A stretch of DNA of 64,000 nt from Chrysomallon squamiferum (taxonomy: Eukaryota; Mollusca; Gastropoda; Neomphalida; Peltospiridae), in assembly GCA_012295275.1 (NCBI GenBank), contig CM022677.1, positions 15,891,886 through 15,955,885 on the forward strand. Reading direction: 5' to 3'. Below, one piece after another: positions 27,140-37,895 of this stretch. The notes beneath the pieces are model-generated. The model saw only the letters and a list, made by a program, of their open reading frames with translations. It did not search any database and was not told the origin of the DNA. The translations under genes were made by a program, and so were the position numbers. The number at the start of each line of letters is the position of its first letter. Positions within the stretch are counted from its first letter, which is position 1.

Positions 27140-28828
27140 GTTGTCAGAGTTACCTGTTTATGTGTATATACAAACCAGTTCAGTCACATAAACAGTGAAA
27201 ACATCTATTTCAATATAAACTTTATATACAGATGTATATGAAGATGGCTAGACTTTGTTTTCTGAAATACTTGTCATTCAAAGGATCACACATAACAAAG
27301 GGGAATGCTGAATCATCATTCAAATCTGAAAATTAGTTCACTTACAAGGATTAGTGGGAAATTAATTACAGTAACAGCAAAATTTGTTACAAAATTACAA
27401 ATGTTAAATTTCTGAGATAATAAAAAAAATAACTGTTAGTTTTAGTTAATAAAATAATAATTAAATTTGTTCGATAATAAATTAAAGTTAACTTTGTTAT
27501 GTAATAAATAACAATTACATTTTTTAAAGTACATAATGACAGTTAGATTTTGAAACAGAAGTTTTAAACTTTAAAAAAAAAATGTTAATTTGTTGTCATT
27601 TTTACATTGATTTTTACATTAGTTTTAGAAAGAAGGATAAACTGTGGTCTATGAGTCAGATTGGGGATGACAGGGCGTGGACTTTGTAAATCCTTGAAAG
27701 TCATTTTCTGTAGGTTCTTGCTAGGGGCAGATAATGGAAGAAATATTGATTTATCTATTACTTCCCCTAACTCAGTCCTATTGTAACAATTTCAAGTTTG
27801 TTACTGGGAAAAATAATATGAAAATGAAATTTGTTATTGTCCCATTGCATACCTACTATTTCCATCACTCATAGTAGTTTTGTTTTCTTTGTTCTTGTTT
27901 TCTTTTATTTAAATTGATGATATAAGTTTATGCAAATCTATTTTTGGATTTCATCTTAGAATTGATTGTACAACAGAAAAATGCCCCCCCCAAAAAAAAA
28001 AAAAAAAAAAAAAAAATGTTTATACTCTTTGAAGATGATTTATTTGAAATTCAGAAATTATTTTTTTTTTTTTTCTTTTTTTTTTACTGCTAGTACTACC
28101 TACCAACATAAGATTTTAATTACGTTTTAATGACAAAAGCATTTGAACTATCAGACAGCGGTTCAGAAAATAACTAAATTGGATTTGAATCTACTTTACA
28201 TGATATCTCAGAGCTCAATGTGGAATTGCGTACTGCTGAAAAGTGATAAATATAAAGAATTGTTTGATTTATTTATTTACTATTATTTCATTTTTATTTT
28301 GTTTATTATTTTATTTTATTCTTGTTCAAAGTGATAAATCAAAATCAGAAAAATAAAACTTAACATTTTATGTCTATGTCTATGCGTATTCTATTCCATT
28401 AAGTATTTTAGATGTGTTTTCAAAGTTTTCTTTGAACTAACCTACGTGAGGACAAAAGTAACACTGAATTATTTTTATTGCAGAAAAACCTGGCACACTA
28501 ATAAAGTGATTTTATGAAAAGAAAAATTAACAACAGTAATGTGGAAAGAGTTGAAAAGTGAAATCTAAATTACGACTATCTTTGGTGTTACAATTTCTTT
28601 CATTGTCTGCTGTCTTAAATTCACTATCTTTAAAATTATGTTCGGACCTTTAAAAATCAAGTTTGTGAACAGATAATTCTTATCCTGTAGTAAAGATAAA
28701 ATTTAAAAAAGATGAATATTATAATATTTTAAATGCATCACATAAATTTTGAATATAAAATAGCTTAGTTATCTAAATAAGAAACAAACAAATACGTTAC
28801 CACGTTTTATTTGTTAAAAAGTCATCTT
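27140..28828. other. Spacer containing a piece of SD4
   Basis: About 27600-28110 is homologous to 21590-22160 (the 3' flank of P4HA copy 3) and inverted to 35930-36480. The rest up to 28140 has no match I could see. From 28140 the block matches the copy-1 flank at 7435 onward. It contains A and T homopolymers at 27988-28015 and 28060-28086. No gene seen. Confidence 0.6.
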
Positions 28829-30358
28829 CTACTCGAGTGAATGTATGGAACATGGCCATCTAAATATTTGCTCCTTTTCTCGAATCCAGTAAGTTGCTAC
28901 CCATTTAGAGCCAATAAGAACTGGACAAGCTGCGTGCTTTGTTTTAGGGTTTGGTTTGCCATTACGATGTAAATTATACCAAAACGCTGCTGCACCTTTC
29001 TCAGGTGATATTCTTACACCAAGATAGGGGAAAACTGTCGCACCTCCTTCTTCTACGTTACTCATGTAGATTAACCAAGTCGCAATTCTGTTTCCGTACA
29101 TTGCAATACCTTCAACATCATCTATGTAGTCCCTGTGAAGTTCGTAGTACCCGCCTACTCCATAGTTTGCCACCTGCAACATTTCAGAGCTTTCCATCAA
29201 TAGACCTGTGATCGCTTCAACTCTTTTCTGGATTTTCGAATCTGCGGTTGTCTCTGTTTTGAGCAGAAACACGTGCTTGCTAATTCTGAATCTCGAAATG
29301 AACTTTTTACCATCGATAACAATACGAGCTTTCTCTAACAGTGGATTAGAGACTCTTTTAATTTCATCGATTTCCCTCTCGCTGACAATATCATGATAGA
29401 CGATTATTGTCGGTGAAATATGAAGAATCTCCTCTTTCGCTGGCTGCAAAACTAGAAATGGATGGTAATTATTATTATTGTAATAACATTTCAACTTATG
29501 TTTGTTTTGAATTTGAATTTTTTCTTTCCCTCGACATAGAGAAGTGTAACTCTCATAGTGTTGAGAGTTGCTTTTTTGGACATTCCCTTTGTTTTTGTTG
29601 TTTAGAAATTCGGTATATTTTGTCCTTCTGTCGCGTGCTTTCTGGAGATAAGGATCTAAATATAACTGTTCATTTGTAAGTTTCAAGGCTTCTTTTATGT
29701 CTCCTTCAATTTCTCTTCCATGTATTGCATATTCAAGAAGTTCTAACCGAGACACATTTGGAATTTTTTCAGTTCTCTCTTTATTAAGAGCTATTTCCAT
29801 CCAAATATATAAATATCGATGCTCTGTTAAATTGTAGGCTAGCCGGCCTAAATGATAACAGTCTTCTGAAGATAAAGCATGTATATATCGTTCATTAATA
29901 AAACCCTCTGCCAATCTAGTAGCATTTAATTTGTATGTGTCTTGCAGACGAAAGATAGCTGCAGCTACGCCTTCCAAATCTTCGTTGTTAGGTAGATTTT
30001 TACGTATGTCGTTTATTTTAAGTACATATAATTCAGACATGATTCCTAAAATTATTGGTGCTAGTTGTCGTTCCCAGTCCAAAGTAAAACGTTTAACAAA
30101 TAAGAACGCACCAATTGGATTGAAAATATAACGTACTGGGTCTTCCCTAGCCTTCCAGCTGTGTTCTTCCATGTTATCTGAAATTGTATTCAGTTTTCTC
30201 CATTTGTTTTCTTCAGCAACTGTACGTGCTAGTTTTCTTATTGTTATTGCCAAATCTCTTTCATCGTGTAGTGCGTTGTACAGATGTGATGTCGATGAAA
30301 AGAGATTTGAGTGCGCGACTGGTATCAGCAATAACAAAATCAGAAAGTTGTGATACAT
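28829..30358 (-). CDS. P4HA: Prolyl 4-hydroxylase alpha subunit, intronless copy 4 (509 aa)
   Basis: Intact intronless frame, the recent duplicate of copy 1: both share the MYHNFLILLLL signal peptide, RWPC near the end and the last residues SIHSLE. The N-terminal half differs more than the C-terminal half (for example DWERQLAPIILGIMSE versus DWDRHVAPIILGNTSE), while the catalytic halves are almost identical. H408, D410, H475 and K485 are present, as are the Cys pairs. The Asn-rich loop reads YYNNNNYH. AATAAA at 28806-28811 lies right after the stop. The next gene to the right, copy 5, is divergently oriented. Confidence 0.93.
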   Translation of the reverse strand: MYHNFLILLLLIPVAHSNLFSSTSHLYNALHDERDLAITIRKLARTVAEENKWRKLNTISDNMEEHSWKAREDPVRYIFNPIGAFLFVKRFTLDWERQLAPIILGIMSELYVLKINDIRKNLPNNEDLEGVAAAIFRLQDTYKLNATRLAEGFINERYIHALSSEDCYHLGRLAYNLTEHRYLYIWMEIALNKERTEKIPNVSRLELLEYAIHGREIEGDIKEALKLTNEQLYLDPYLQKARDRRTKYTEFLNNKNKGNVQKSNSQHYESYTSLCRGKEKIQIQNKHKLKCYYNNNNYHPFLVLQPAKEEILHISPTIIVYHDIVSEREIDEIKRVSNPLLEKARIVIDGKKFISRFRISKHVFLLKTETTADSKIQKRVEAITGLLMESSEMLQVANYGVGGYYELHRDYIDDVEGIAMYGNRIATWLIYMSNVEEGGATVFPYLGVRISPEKGAAAFWYNLHRNGKPNPKTKHAACPVLIGSKWVATYWIREKEQIFRWPCSIHSLE

Positions 30359-31809
30359 ATCTCTTCGTTTAGAATATAATTATTTTGGTGAATTGTTTAG
30401 AGCACAATACAACGAAACAAGTCGTATTTCCATATGTGTTTTCAAAGTGCGTTGTTTTTCACTTACATAAATGACGACGAAAGTATTACTTTAAAATTAA
30501 TTTTATTGCTGGAAAACCTGTTCCAGTAGTAACGCAATTAAACAAATTAAAAAAAATTAACGATAATAACGTGTGAAGAACTTTTTTTTTTTTTTTTTTT
30601 TTCCAGGATTTTTTATTTCTAGAAGTCGGATAAACGATCCTGTACCTACCCTGTTAGAGAAACTCGTCAGAGAACCTCCTATGTTCCACTGGCATCATCA
30701 ACAACAACCTGAGAATGTTCTGGAACATACTTCTTCTTTTAGTACATAAATATTTTTAGTGAATTGTCGTTTTAAATAACCCTAAGTAAGAATGAAAATA
30801 TTACTTTCAAATTCTTTTTATAGGTGAAAATGTAATACAGTAATAACGTTAATAAGAAAAAAAATAAAAAATAATAAAAATGATGCTCATAATATATATA
30901 CATACAAAATAATAATAATAGAGAAGAAAAAAGTAAATTATGGGTCTATTGTTTCTCTGTTCCTGTACAATCATTATTATTATTTTTTTTAATTATATTT
31001 TACTGTTCTTTACTTATTTCAATCAACTTTTCACTTAAAGTGTTGTTTCCAAAATATGATGACCTTGGTAAAATGATCGACCTTTTGAATGTATAATTTT
31101 GATTTATAACTTAAGTTTTCCTTATATATCATGAGTAAAAAATACAGATAAACAAGAAAACAAAACAAAACAAACAAACAATGGGAGCACTGAATGTTAG
31201 AATATGACCAGTGTTATAGATTTAAAGATACCAATGAATATTCATGTTTTGAAAAGTATTTTAAGTACATATTCAGCCTCGCAGTTCCACGTATTATCGG
31301 AATATTGGAGAAGAACACAGATGGAGAATCAACTTATCAAGTTAGAAGATTTAAAATATGTTCTGGTACCAAGATGTGGTCACAGACCGGTTATCGGATT
31401 AAGTAGCAGACTGTGTCTAAAAAAAATATTTTGTTAGAGAGAGAGAGAGAGAGATTTTTAACTAAAAGAGAGAGAGAGTTGGAGAGAGAAAACCAGAAAA
31501 AAAGAAAATGGCGATAACTAAAACACACTACGTTGGATTACAATTCAAAAATAATTCTTATTTGATCTCGTTTTCGAGTTTTAATTCTTTATTACTTTTC
31601 CTTTTCACCTTAACATTGCATCAGATGTCTCAGTAATAAAATTAACTTACAAATATTTTTTTTTTTTTTTTTTACTTCAATCATATCAATTCAGAGAAAT
31701 ACAATACATTGAAAACACATCTGCATTATATCCATTTTAGTGCAGCATTCAACTCTAAAAAAAGGTATTTGAAACTGCAGCAAAACGATATTATTCTATA
31801 CAAACAGAC
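30359..31809. other. Spacer between P4HA copies 4 and 5
   Basis: Counterpart of 9633-11089. It holds the roughly 450-bp interspersed segment (30985-31425), in which a 77-codon frame (31204-31437) is open, then short GA runs at 31435-31455 and 31469-31487. No recognised gene. Confidence 0.6.
30687..30728 (-). pseudogene. P4HA signal-peptide fragment (duplicate of the one at 9946)
   Basis: ATG at 30728, then codons for MFQNILRLLLMMPV, followed by unrelated sequence identical in kind to the 9.9-kb fragment's flank. It marks the same ancient truncation inside the duplicated block. Confidence 0.65.
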
Positions 31810-33344
31810 ATGTATCGGAAATTTCTCACGTTGTTGTTCGTGATGTCAGTAGCGAACTCACATCTCTTTTTGTCGACATCACATCTGTATAATGCACTAC
31901 ACGCTGAAAGAAATTTGGCAATAACCATAAAGAAATTAGCACGTACACTTGCTGAAGAAAACAAATGGAGAAAACTAAATACAGTTTCAGATAAAATGGA
32001 AGAACACAGCTGGAATGGAATGCAAGACAAGACCCAGTACGTTATATTTTCAATCCAATTGGTGCGTATTTATTTGTTAAATGTTTTACTTTGGACTGGG
32101 ATCAAGAAGTAGCACCAGTAATTTTAGGAATCAAGTCTGAATTACATATACTTAAAATATAAAACATACGCAAAAATCTTCCTAACTACGAAGATTTAGA
32201 AGGCGTAGCTGCAGCTATGTTTCGTCTTCAAGACACATACAAATTAAATGCGACAAGATTGGCAGAGGGTTTTATTAATGAACGATATATACATGCTTTA
32301 TCTTCAGAAGACTGTTATCATCTAGGCCGGCTAGCCTACAATTTAACAGAGTATCGCTATTTGTATATTTGGAAGGAAATAGCCCTTAATAAAGAAAGAA
32401 CTGGAAAGATTCAAAGTGTGTCTAGGCTAGAAATTCTTGAATATGGAACAATCGGTAGAGAAATGGAAGGAGACATAAAAGAAGCCTTGAAACTTACAAA
32501 CGAACAATTACATTTAGATCCTTATCTCCAGAAAGCACTCGACAGAAGAACAAAATATACAGAATTTCTAAACGGTAAGAAGAAAACAAATGGCCAAAAA
32601 ATCAAGTCTCAAGAACATATGATTTACACTTCTCTATGTCGTGGTAAAGAAGAAATTAAAATTCGAAATAAAGACAAGCTGAAGTGTTACTACACTAACA
32701 ATAATAACCATCCGTTCCTAGTTTTGAAGCCAGCCAAAGACGAGATTCTTCATATTTCACCACTAGTAGTTGTCTATCACGATATTGTCAGCGACAGAGA
32801 AATTGAGGAAATTAAAACAGTCTCTAATCCACGTTTAGAAAAAGGTCATGTAATTGTTGACGGGAAAAGGTTAATTTCGAGACTGAGAATTATCAAAAGT
32901 GTGTTTCTATTTTCGACTGAGACAACCGCCGATTTGAAAATCCAGAAAAGAGTTGAAGCGATCACAGGTCTATCGATGAAAAGCTCGGAAATGTTGCAGG
33001 TTGCAAACTATGGAATAGGTGGGTTCCATAAACTTCATAGAGACTACATGGATGACACTGAAAGTAATTCGACGGAAGGAAACCGAATTGCCACATGTTT
33101 AATCTACATGAGTAACGTAGAAGAAGGAGGTGCAACAGTTTTCCCCTATCTTGGTCTAAGAATATTACCTGAAAAAGGTGCAGCAGCCTTTTGGTATAAT
33201 TTATATCGTAATGGCAAACCAGACACCAAAACAAGACATGCGGCTTGTCCAGTTCTTGTCGGTTCCAAATGGGTATCAACTTACTGGATTCGAGAGAAGG
33301 GACAAATATTTAGACGGCCATGCTCCACATATTCACACGAGTAG
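31810..33344 (+). pseudogene. P4HA copy 5, shared stop plus a private 5-bp frameshift
   Basis: Homologous along its full length to copy 2, with ATG at 31810 and TAG at 33342-33344. A tandem GGAAT duplication (32012-32016 / 32017-32021, codon 68) shifts the frame. Independently, the TAA at 32160-32162 occupies the same codon 116 as in copy 2. The rest, from codon 135 on (32217-33344), is open with HRD, H and K catalytic residues and all cysteines, including RRPC. The inherited stop predates the copy 2/5 duplication and the 5-bp insertion came later. AATAAA at 33363-33368. Confidence 0.87.
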
Positions 33345-33905
33345 GACATGAAATTTTAAACAAATAAAACATGTGGTAACTTTCTTGTTTGTTTCCTCTG
33401 CATATTAAACTCATTCCAGCTATACAAGGATTTGCTTTTTATTTAAAATTTATGTGACTTATTTAATATGTTAATAATATTCAGGCTATATATTTTTTTT
33501 TCTTTTATCTTTCTGAAAGAATACAAATAATTTTCTGTTAAAAAAACTTGATATTTAAGGGTTCGAATAATATTTTAGCGATAGTAATTTTAAAACAGCA
33601 GAACAAGAAAGAAGCTATACACCCAGATAAAGCGATAATTTATATTTTACGGGTTTAATTTTCCACATTATTATTGTTAATTTATCTTTTCTTAATTACA
33701 TGTCTACTGTGCCAGGTTTTTCAGCAATAAAATTAATTTTAAAGGGTTATTTTTGTCGTCAATTACGTTAGTTCAAAGAAAACGCTTTGACAACACATCT
33801 GGAAAAACAGCTTGTTTTATTGCTTCATTACATTCACTTTCTTTAAGTATTTTGCTGAGAAGAGTATCTGGATAAGTAAGAAAATTATATTCTAAAACAA
33901 GAGAT
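33345..33905 (+). promoter_or_regulatory. Spacer with conserved 5' flank of P4HA copy 6
   Basis: The 200 bp before the ATG match the flank of copy 8 (39760-39986) closely: GTGCCAG..TTTCAGCAATAAAATT, then ACACATCTGGAAAAACAGC, then TTCTTTAAGTATT. Copy 7 has a looser version (37690-37895). Conservation outside the coding region suggests a promoter or a 5' untranslated leader, possibly with an acceptor at TTTTTCAG (33716-33723). No TATA box is placed with confidence. Simple shared ancestry could also explain it. Confidence 0.35.
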
Positions 33906-35435
33906 ATGTATCAGAATTTTCTCACGTTGTTGTTGATGATGGGAGTCGCGAACTCACATCTCTTTTTATCGTCATCACATCTGTATAACGCACTGCACGA
34001 TGAAAGAGATTTGGCAATAACTATAAGAAAATTAGCACGTACACTTGCTGATCAAACGAAAAGGAGAAAATTAAATATAATTTCAGATATCATGGAAGAA
34101 CACAGCTGGAAAGCAGGAGAAGACCCAGTACGTTATATTTTCAATCCAATTGGTGCGTTCTTATTTGTTAAGCGTTTTACTTTGGACTGGGATCGACAAG
34201 TAGCTCCCATTATTTTGGGAATCAAGACTGAATTATATACACTTAAAATAAACGAGATACGTAAAAATCTTCCTAATTATGAAGACATGCAAGGTGTAGC
34301 TACAGCTATGTTTCGTCTTCAAGACACATACAAATTAAATGCAACAAGATTGGCAGAGGGTTTTATTAATGAACGATATATACATGCTTTATCTTCAGAA
34401 GACTGTTATCATCTAGGCCTGCTAGCCTACAATTTAACAGAGTATCGATATTTGTATATTTGGATGGAAATAGCTCTTAATAAAGAAAGAACTGAAAAAA
34501 TTCAAAATGTTTCTCGGTTAGAACTTCTTGAATATGCAATATACGGTAGAGAAATGGAAGGAGACATAAAAGTAGCCTTGAAACTTACAAATGAACAGTT
34601 ATATTTAGATCCTTATCTCCAGAAAGCAGTTGTGAGAAAGAAATATTATACAAATTTTCTAAAATATCGGAATCAAATCAGTGTCGAAAGTGACCCCTAT
34701 TACCATGATATGAACTATAGTTTTCTTTGTCGTGCTAAAGAAGAAATTAAAATTCGAAACAGAGAAAAGCTGAAATGTTATTTCAGTAATAACAAAAACA
34801 ATCCCTTCCTAGTTTTGCAGCCAGCGAAAGAGGAGATTCTTCATATTTCACCACTAATAGTTGTCTATCATGATATTGTGCGCGACAGAGAAATTGAGGA
34901 AATTAAAACAGTCTCTAATCCACTTTTAGAAAGAGCAAATATTACCGTTGAGGGTAAAAGCTTCAAATCAGAAAACAGAATTAGCAAGCACGTTTTTCTT
35001 TTCAAAACGGAGACAACCGCGGATTTGAAAATCCAGAAAAGAGTTGAAGCGATAACCGGTCTGTCGATGAAAAGCTGTGAAATGTTGCAAGTGGCAAACT
35101 ATGGAATTGGTGGGTTCTTTGACCTTCATCGGGACTATTCAAGTAATCGTGAAAGTGTTTCGTCCGACGGAAACCGAATTGCCACATTGTTAATCTACAT
35201 GAGTAATGTAGAAGAAGGAGGTGCTACAGTTTTCCCCTATCTTGGCGTAAGAATATTTCCTGAAAAAGGTGCAGCAGTCTTTTGGTACAACACATATCGA
35301 AACGGGAAACCAGATACGAGGACAAATCATGCGGCATGTCCAGTTCTTATTGGCTCTAAATGGGTATCAACTTACTGGATTCGAGAAAAGGAGCAAGTAT
35401 TTAGACGGCCATGCTCCACAAATCCACACGACTAA
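33906..35435 (+). CDS. P4HA: Prolyl 4-hydroxylase alpha subunit, intronless copy 6 (509 aa)
   Basis: Intact intronless frame beginning MYQNFLTLLLMMGVANS (signal peptide). Domain order as in copy 1: N-terminal dimerisation domain, helical substrate-binding domain, dioxygenase domain. H408, D410, H475 and K485 are present, and the Cys residues in SFLCRA, LKCYF, CPVL and RRPC are kept. It differs most from the others in the linker (VRKKYYTNFLKYRNQISVESD) and just after the first iron motif (HRDYSSNRESVSSDGN in place of HRDYIDD). The Asn-rich loop is FSNNKNN. First of three same-strand copies. Confidence 0.93.
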   Translation: MYQNFLTLLLMMGVANSHLFLSSSHLYNALHDERDLAITIRKLARTLADQTKRRKLNIISDIMEEHSWKAGEDPVRYIFNPIGAFLFVKRFTLDWDRQVAPIILGIKTELYTLKINEIRKNLPNYEDMQGVATAMFRLQDTYKLNATRLAEGFINERYIHALSSEDCYHLGLLAYNLTEYRYLYIWMEIALNKERTEKIQNVSRLELLEYAIYGREMEGDIKVALKLTNEQLYLDPYLQKAVVRKKYYTNFLKYRNQISVESDPYYHDMNYSFLCRAKEEIKIRNREKLKCYFSNNKNNPFLVLQPAKEEILHISPLIVVYHDIVRDREIEEIKTVSNPLLERANITVEGKSFKSENRISKHVFLFKTETTADLKIQKRVEAITGLSMKSCEMLQVANYGIGGFFDLHRDYSSNRESVSSDGNRIATLLIYMSNVEEGGATVFPYLGVRIFPEKGAAVFWYNTYRNGKPDTRTNHAACPVLIGSKWVSTYWIREKEQVFRRPCSTNPHD

Positions 35436-35682
35436 CAGAAGTAGCTTTAACTACGAATACTTGTCGGAAACTTATTATTTTTAAGTGTAAGTGATGGATT
35501 GAAGTAAAGCACAGATGAGAATATCTTATTAGTCTAACCATGCATAAACACCATGTTAATTACAATTAAGTTATCTGCCAAATTTCTCCTGTATACTGGA
35601 CAGAGATACTGAGGCATTTATCCACATTCCAAAATCATGTAAAATCCTGAAGATCGATCTTAGTTATTTTCACACTATTATT

Positions 35683-35688
35683 AAAAAA

Positions 35689-35751
<63 letters not shown>

Positions 35752-35758
35752 ATGAATA
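35683..35758. repeat. (TAAA)n microsatellite
   Basis: Perfect tetranucleotide tract of about 75 bp. The left SD4 arm has a much shorter tract at the matching spot (22325-22370). Confidence 0.93.
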
Positions 35759-36929
35759 AATAAGTAGAAATACTATTCATATGAGGTAAGAGTTTTTTTC
35801 TTTCACATTTGATATGAGATGCAGATCACATCAAAAGTAGGTAAGATACAAGTCTGGTATAATTACTTTTTTATCCTGTGAAATTCAAGGAGAAAATGTG
35901 AGACTTTCTTTTATTAAAATGCAGTTCCACTATGCCATTGCTGTTGGTATCTATTAGAAATATAAAAAAAGAAGAAAAAAGTTAATTTCTGAATTTCAGA
36001 CAAAGCAATTTCAAACTAGTAATATATTTAATTATTTAATTAATTAATGTATTGATTGTTTTGCTTTTTTTTTTTGCATTTTTCTGATGTACACACTGAT
36101 ATTAAGTTCATATCTAAACATAAATATGTATTCCTTTATAAGATCAATTTAACACAAACCACACACACATACATAGATAAACAAAATAAAATGAATAAAA
36201 AAAAAAGAAAAAAAAAAATAAAAAGTAAAACAAGAACGAAGACAACTAAACTAGGATCAGTTATGGAAATATGGGTATACAATGGAAGACTAACAATCTG
36301 CATTTTCATATTATTTTCCGCAGTAAGAAATTATACATTTTTACAATAAGACTGAATCAGGGGAAGAAATAGATGAATCAATATTGTCTCCTTTGTCTGT
36401 GAGTAACAAACTCATAGACTACAGTTTACCCTTCTTTCTGAAACTCATGTCCATCACTGATTTTTATTAAACAATAAATAAACTCTTGGCACCGAATATG
36501 TTTTAGAACTTCTACCTGAAACATGTTCTATTTATAATATAATTATATGTAGTTTTTCTTAGAGCTGTGGTACCTAACTCTTGTAGAAATACTACTACTA
36601 TTACTACTACTACTGCTACTACTATTACTACTAACAGTAATAATAAATAAATAAATTAATAAAATAAAATAATAATAAACAGACAAAAACTAAAAATAAA
36701 TACGAATAACTTAACTAACTAATGATTGATAATGAAAATACAAATTAGTAAAACACTGGAGTAATGCCTCTAATCTGTTGTCGCTGCCAAATGTGTGCTT
36801 AACAAAGCTCTGCGAAAATTTCAAATTATTCCTCAGTGACCTCCTTGTTCATCAAACGGAACCGTTGTCATGTTCAACCGTCTGTTTGTCGCTTACCAAG
36901 CCAGGACTTCAACTTGCAAATCAATCGCC

Positions 36930-37010
36930 GAACCCCGTGTATATAAAACTATTGCGGACGTTGGTGAAAACAGCGGATCGAAGCTCTGTCCGCTTGCCAG
37001 TTTATTTACT
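36930..37010 (+). promoter_or_regulatory. TATA-containing conserved stretch upstream of P4HA copy 7
   Basis: GTATATAAAAC near 36938 is followed by a GC-richer stretch (GCGGACGTTGGTGAAAACAG) that is preserved in the inverted arm at 21070-21125, where the box reads AGATATAAAA. It faces copy 7 from about 0.95 kb away, so an intron in the leader would be needed. Motif and conservation only. Confidence 0.25.
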
Positions 37011-37344
37011 GATTACAGTTATGAATACATGTTTATTTAATAGGTTTCATTATTTTATCTTTTCTGTAATTTATATACAGAAAACAAATGAACCTAATGA
37101 AACACAGTTTCATAGATGACCGGGTTGTCTGTTAAAGAAAGACGAGATTCACTATCTTCGCCACACATAAAAACAGAAAATCGTTTTTTTCCGTGATTGC
37201 GGATAACACGCCGTATTACCAGGGACATCACGTACTTAAAATAGTAATGTTAACCTCAGTATTGCTGTTATGACTACAGCTATGAATATTCATTATTATT
37301 TTTACTTCTGTGGAATTGGAGGTGTTCTGATTTTCAATGGTCCC

Positions 37345-37345
<1 letters not shown>

Positions 37346-37388
<43 letters not shown>
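37346..37388. repeat. Poly-T tract
   Basis: Uninterrupted T run of about 42. No retroelement body was recognised next to it. Confidence 0.9.
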
Positions 37389-37392
<4 letters not shown>

Positions 37393-37895
37393 ATTTCTTC
37401 TAACTCTATCAATGACACATAAACAAAAATTAAGTTCCATATTCACATTACACATTCAGTCGTTCAATAATTTAAACAAGTAACATTCTTTTAAAAACTA
37501 TATTGTAAGTCAAAAGTAGACTGAAATAATATGAAACTAAAACTTTAGAACAGACAAAAAGGTAACTTAATAACCATTGTACACGAATAAAGAAACAATA
37601 CAGACATATATATCGATTCATCTCAAATATTATTGCTTTTTTATATACATATTTTATTATTCTTAATTTTTTTACTTTTCTTAATTACGTTATTATGTAC
37701 CAGGTTTCTCAGCAATAAAATTCATTTCAAAGTAATAATTTGATCCTAACTTATGTTAGTTGAAACACAAATCTTTGAGATCACATCTAAAATATGACTT
37801 GCTTCATTTACTCATTAAGAACACTTCCTTTAAGTATTCTGCTCTGACAAGTATCATAACAGTTCACCAAAATAATTATATTCTAAAGAAGAGAG

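Larger units (their letters stand above)
35436..37575. repeat. Inverted duplication SD4, right arm (3' flank of P4HA copy 6)
   Basis: Reverse complement of 20475-22625. It contains (TAAA)n at 35683-35758, TAC/TAG triplets near 36585-36635, a long T run at 37346-37388 and the 37115-37560 interspersed segment in inverted orientation. The frame at 36778-37119 covers a conserved, less AT-rich stretch, but I see no protein signature in it. Confidence 0.75.

Noticed and set aside
36778-37119. 113-codon frame in the SD4 arm as a gene
   Set aside because: The inverted copy does not keep the frame, and conservation includes a TATA-like box, so it is more likely regulatory or unconstrained DNA.
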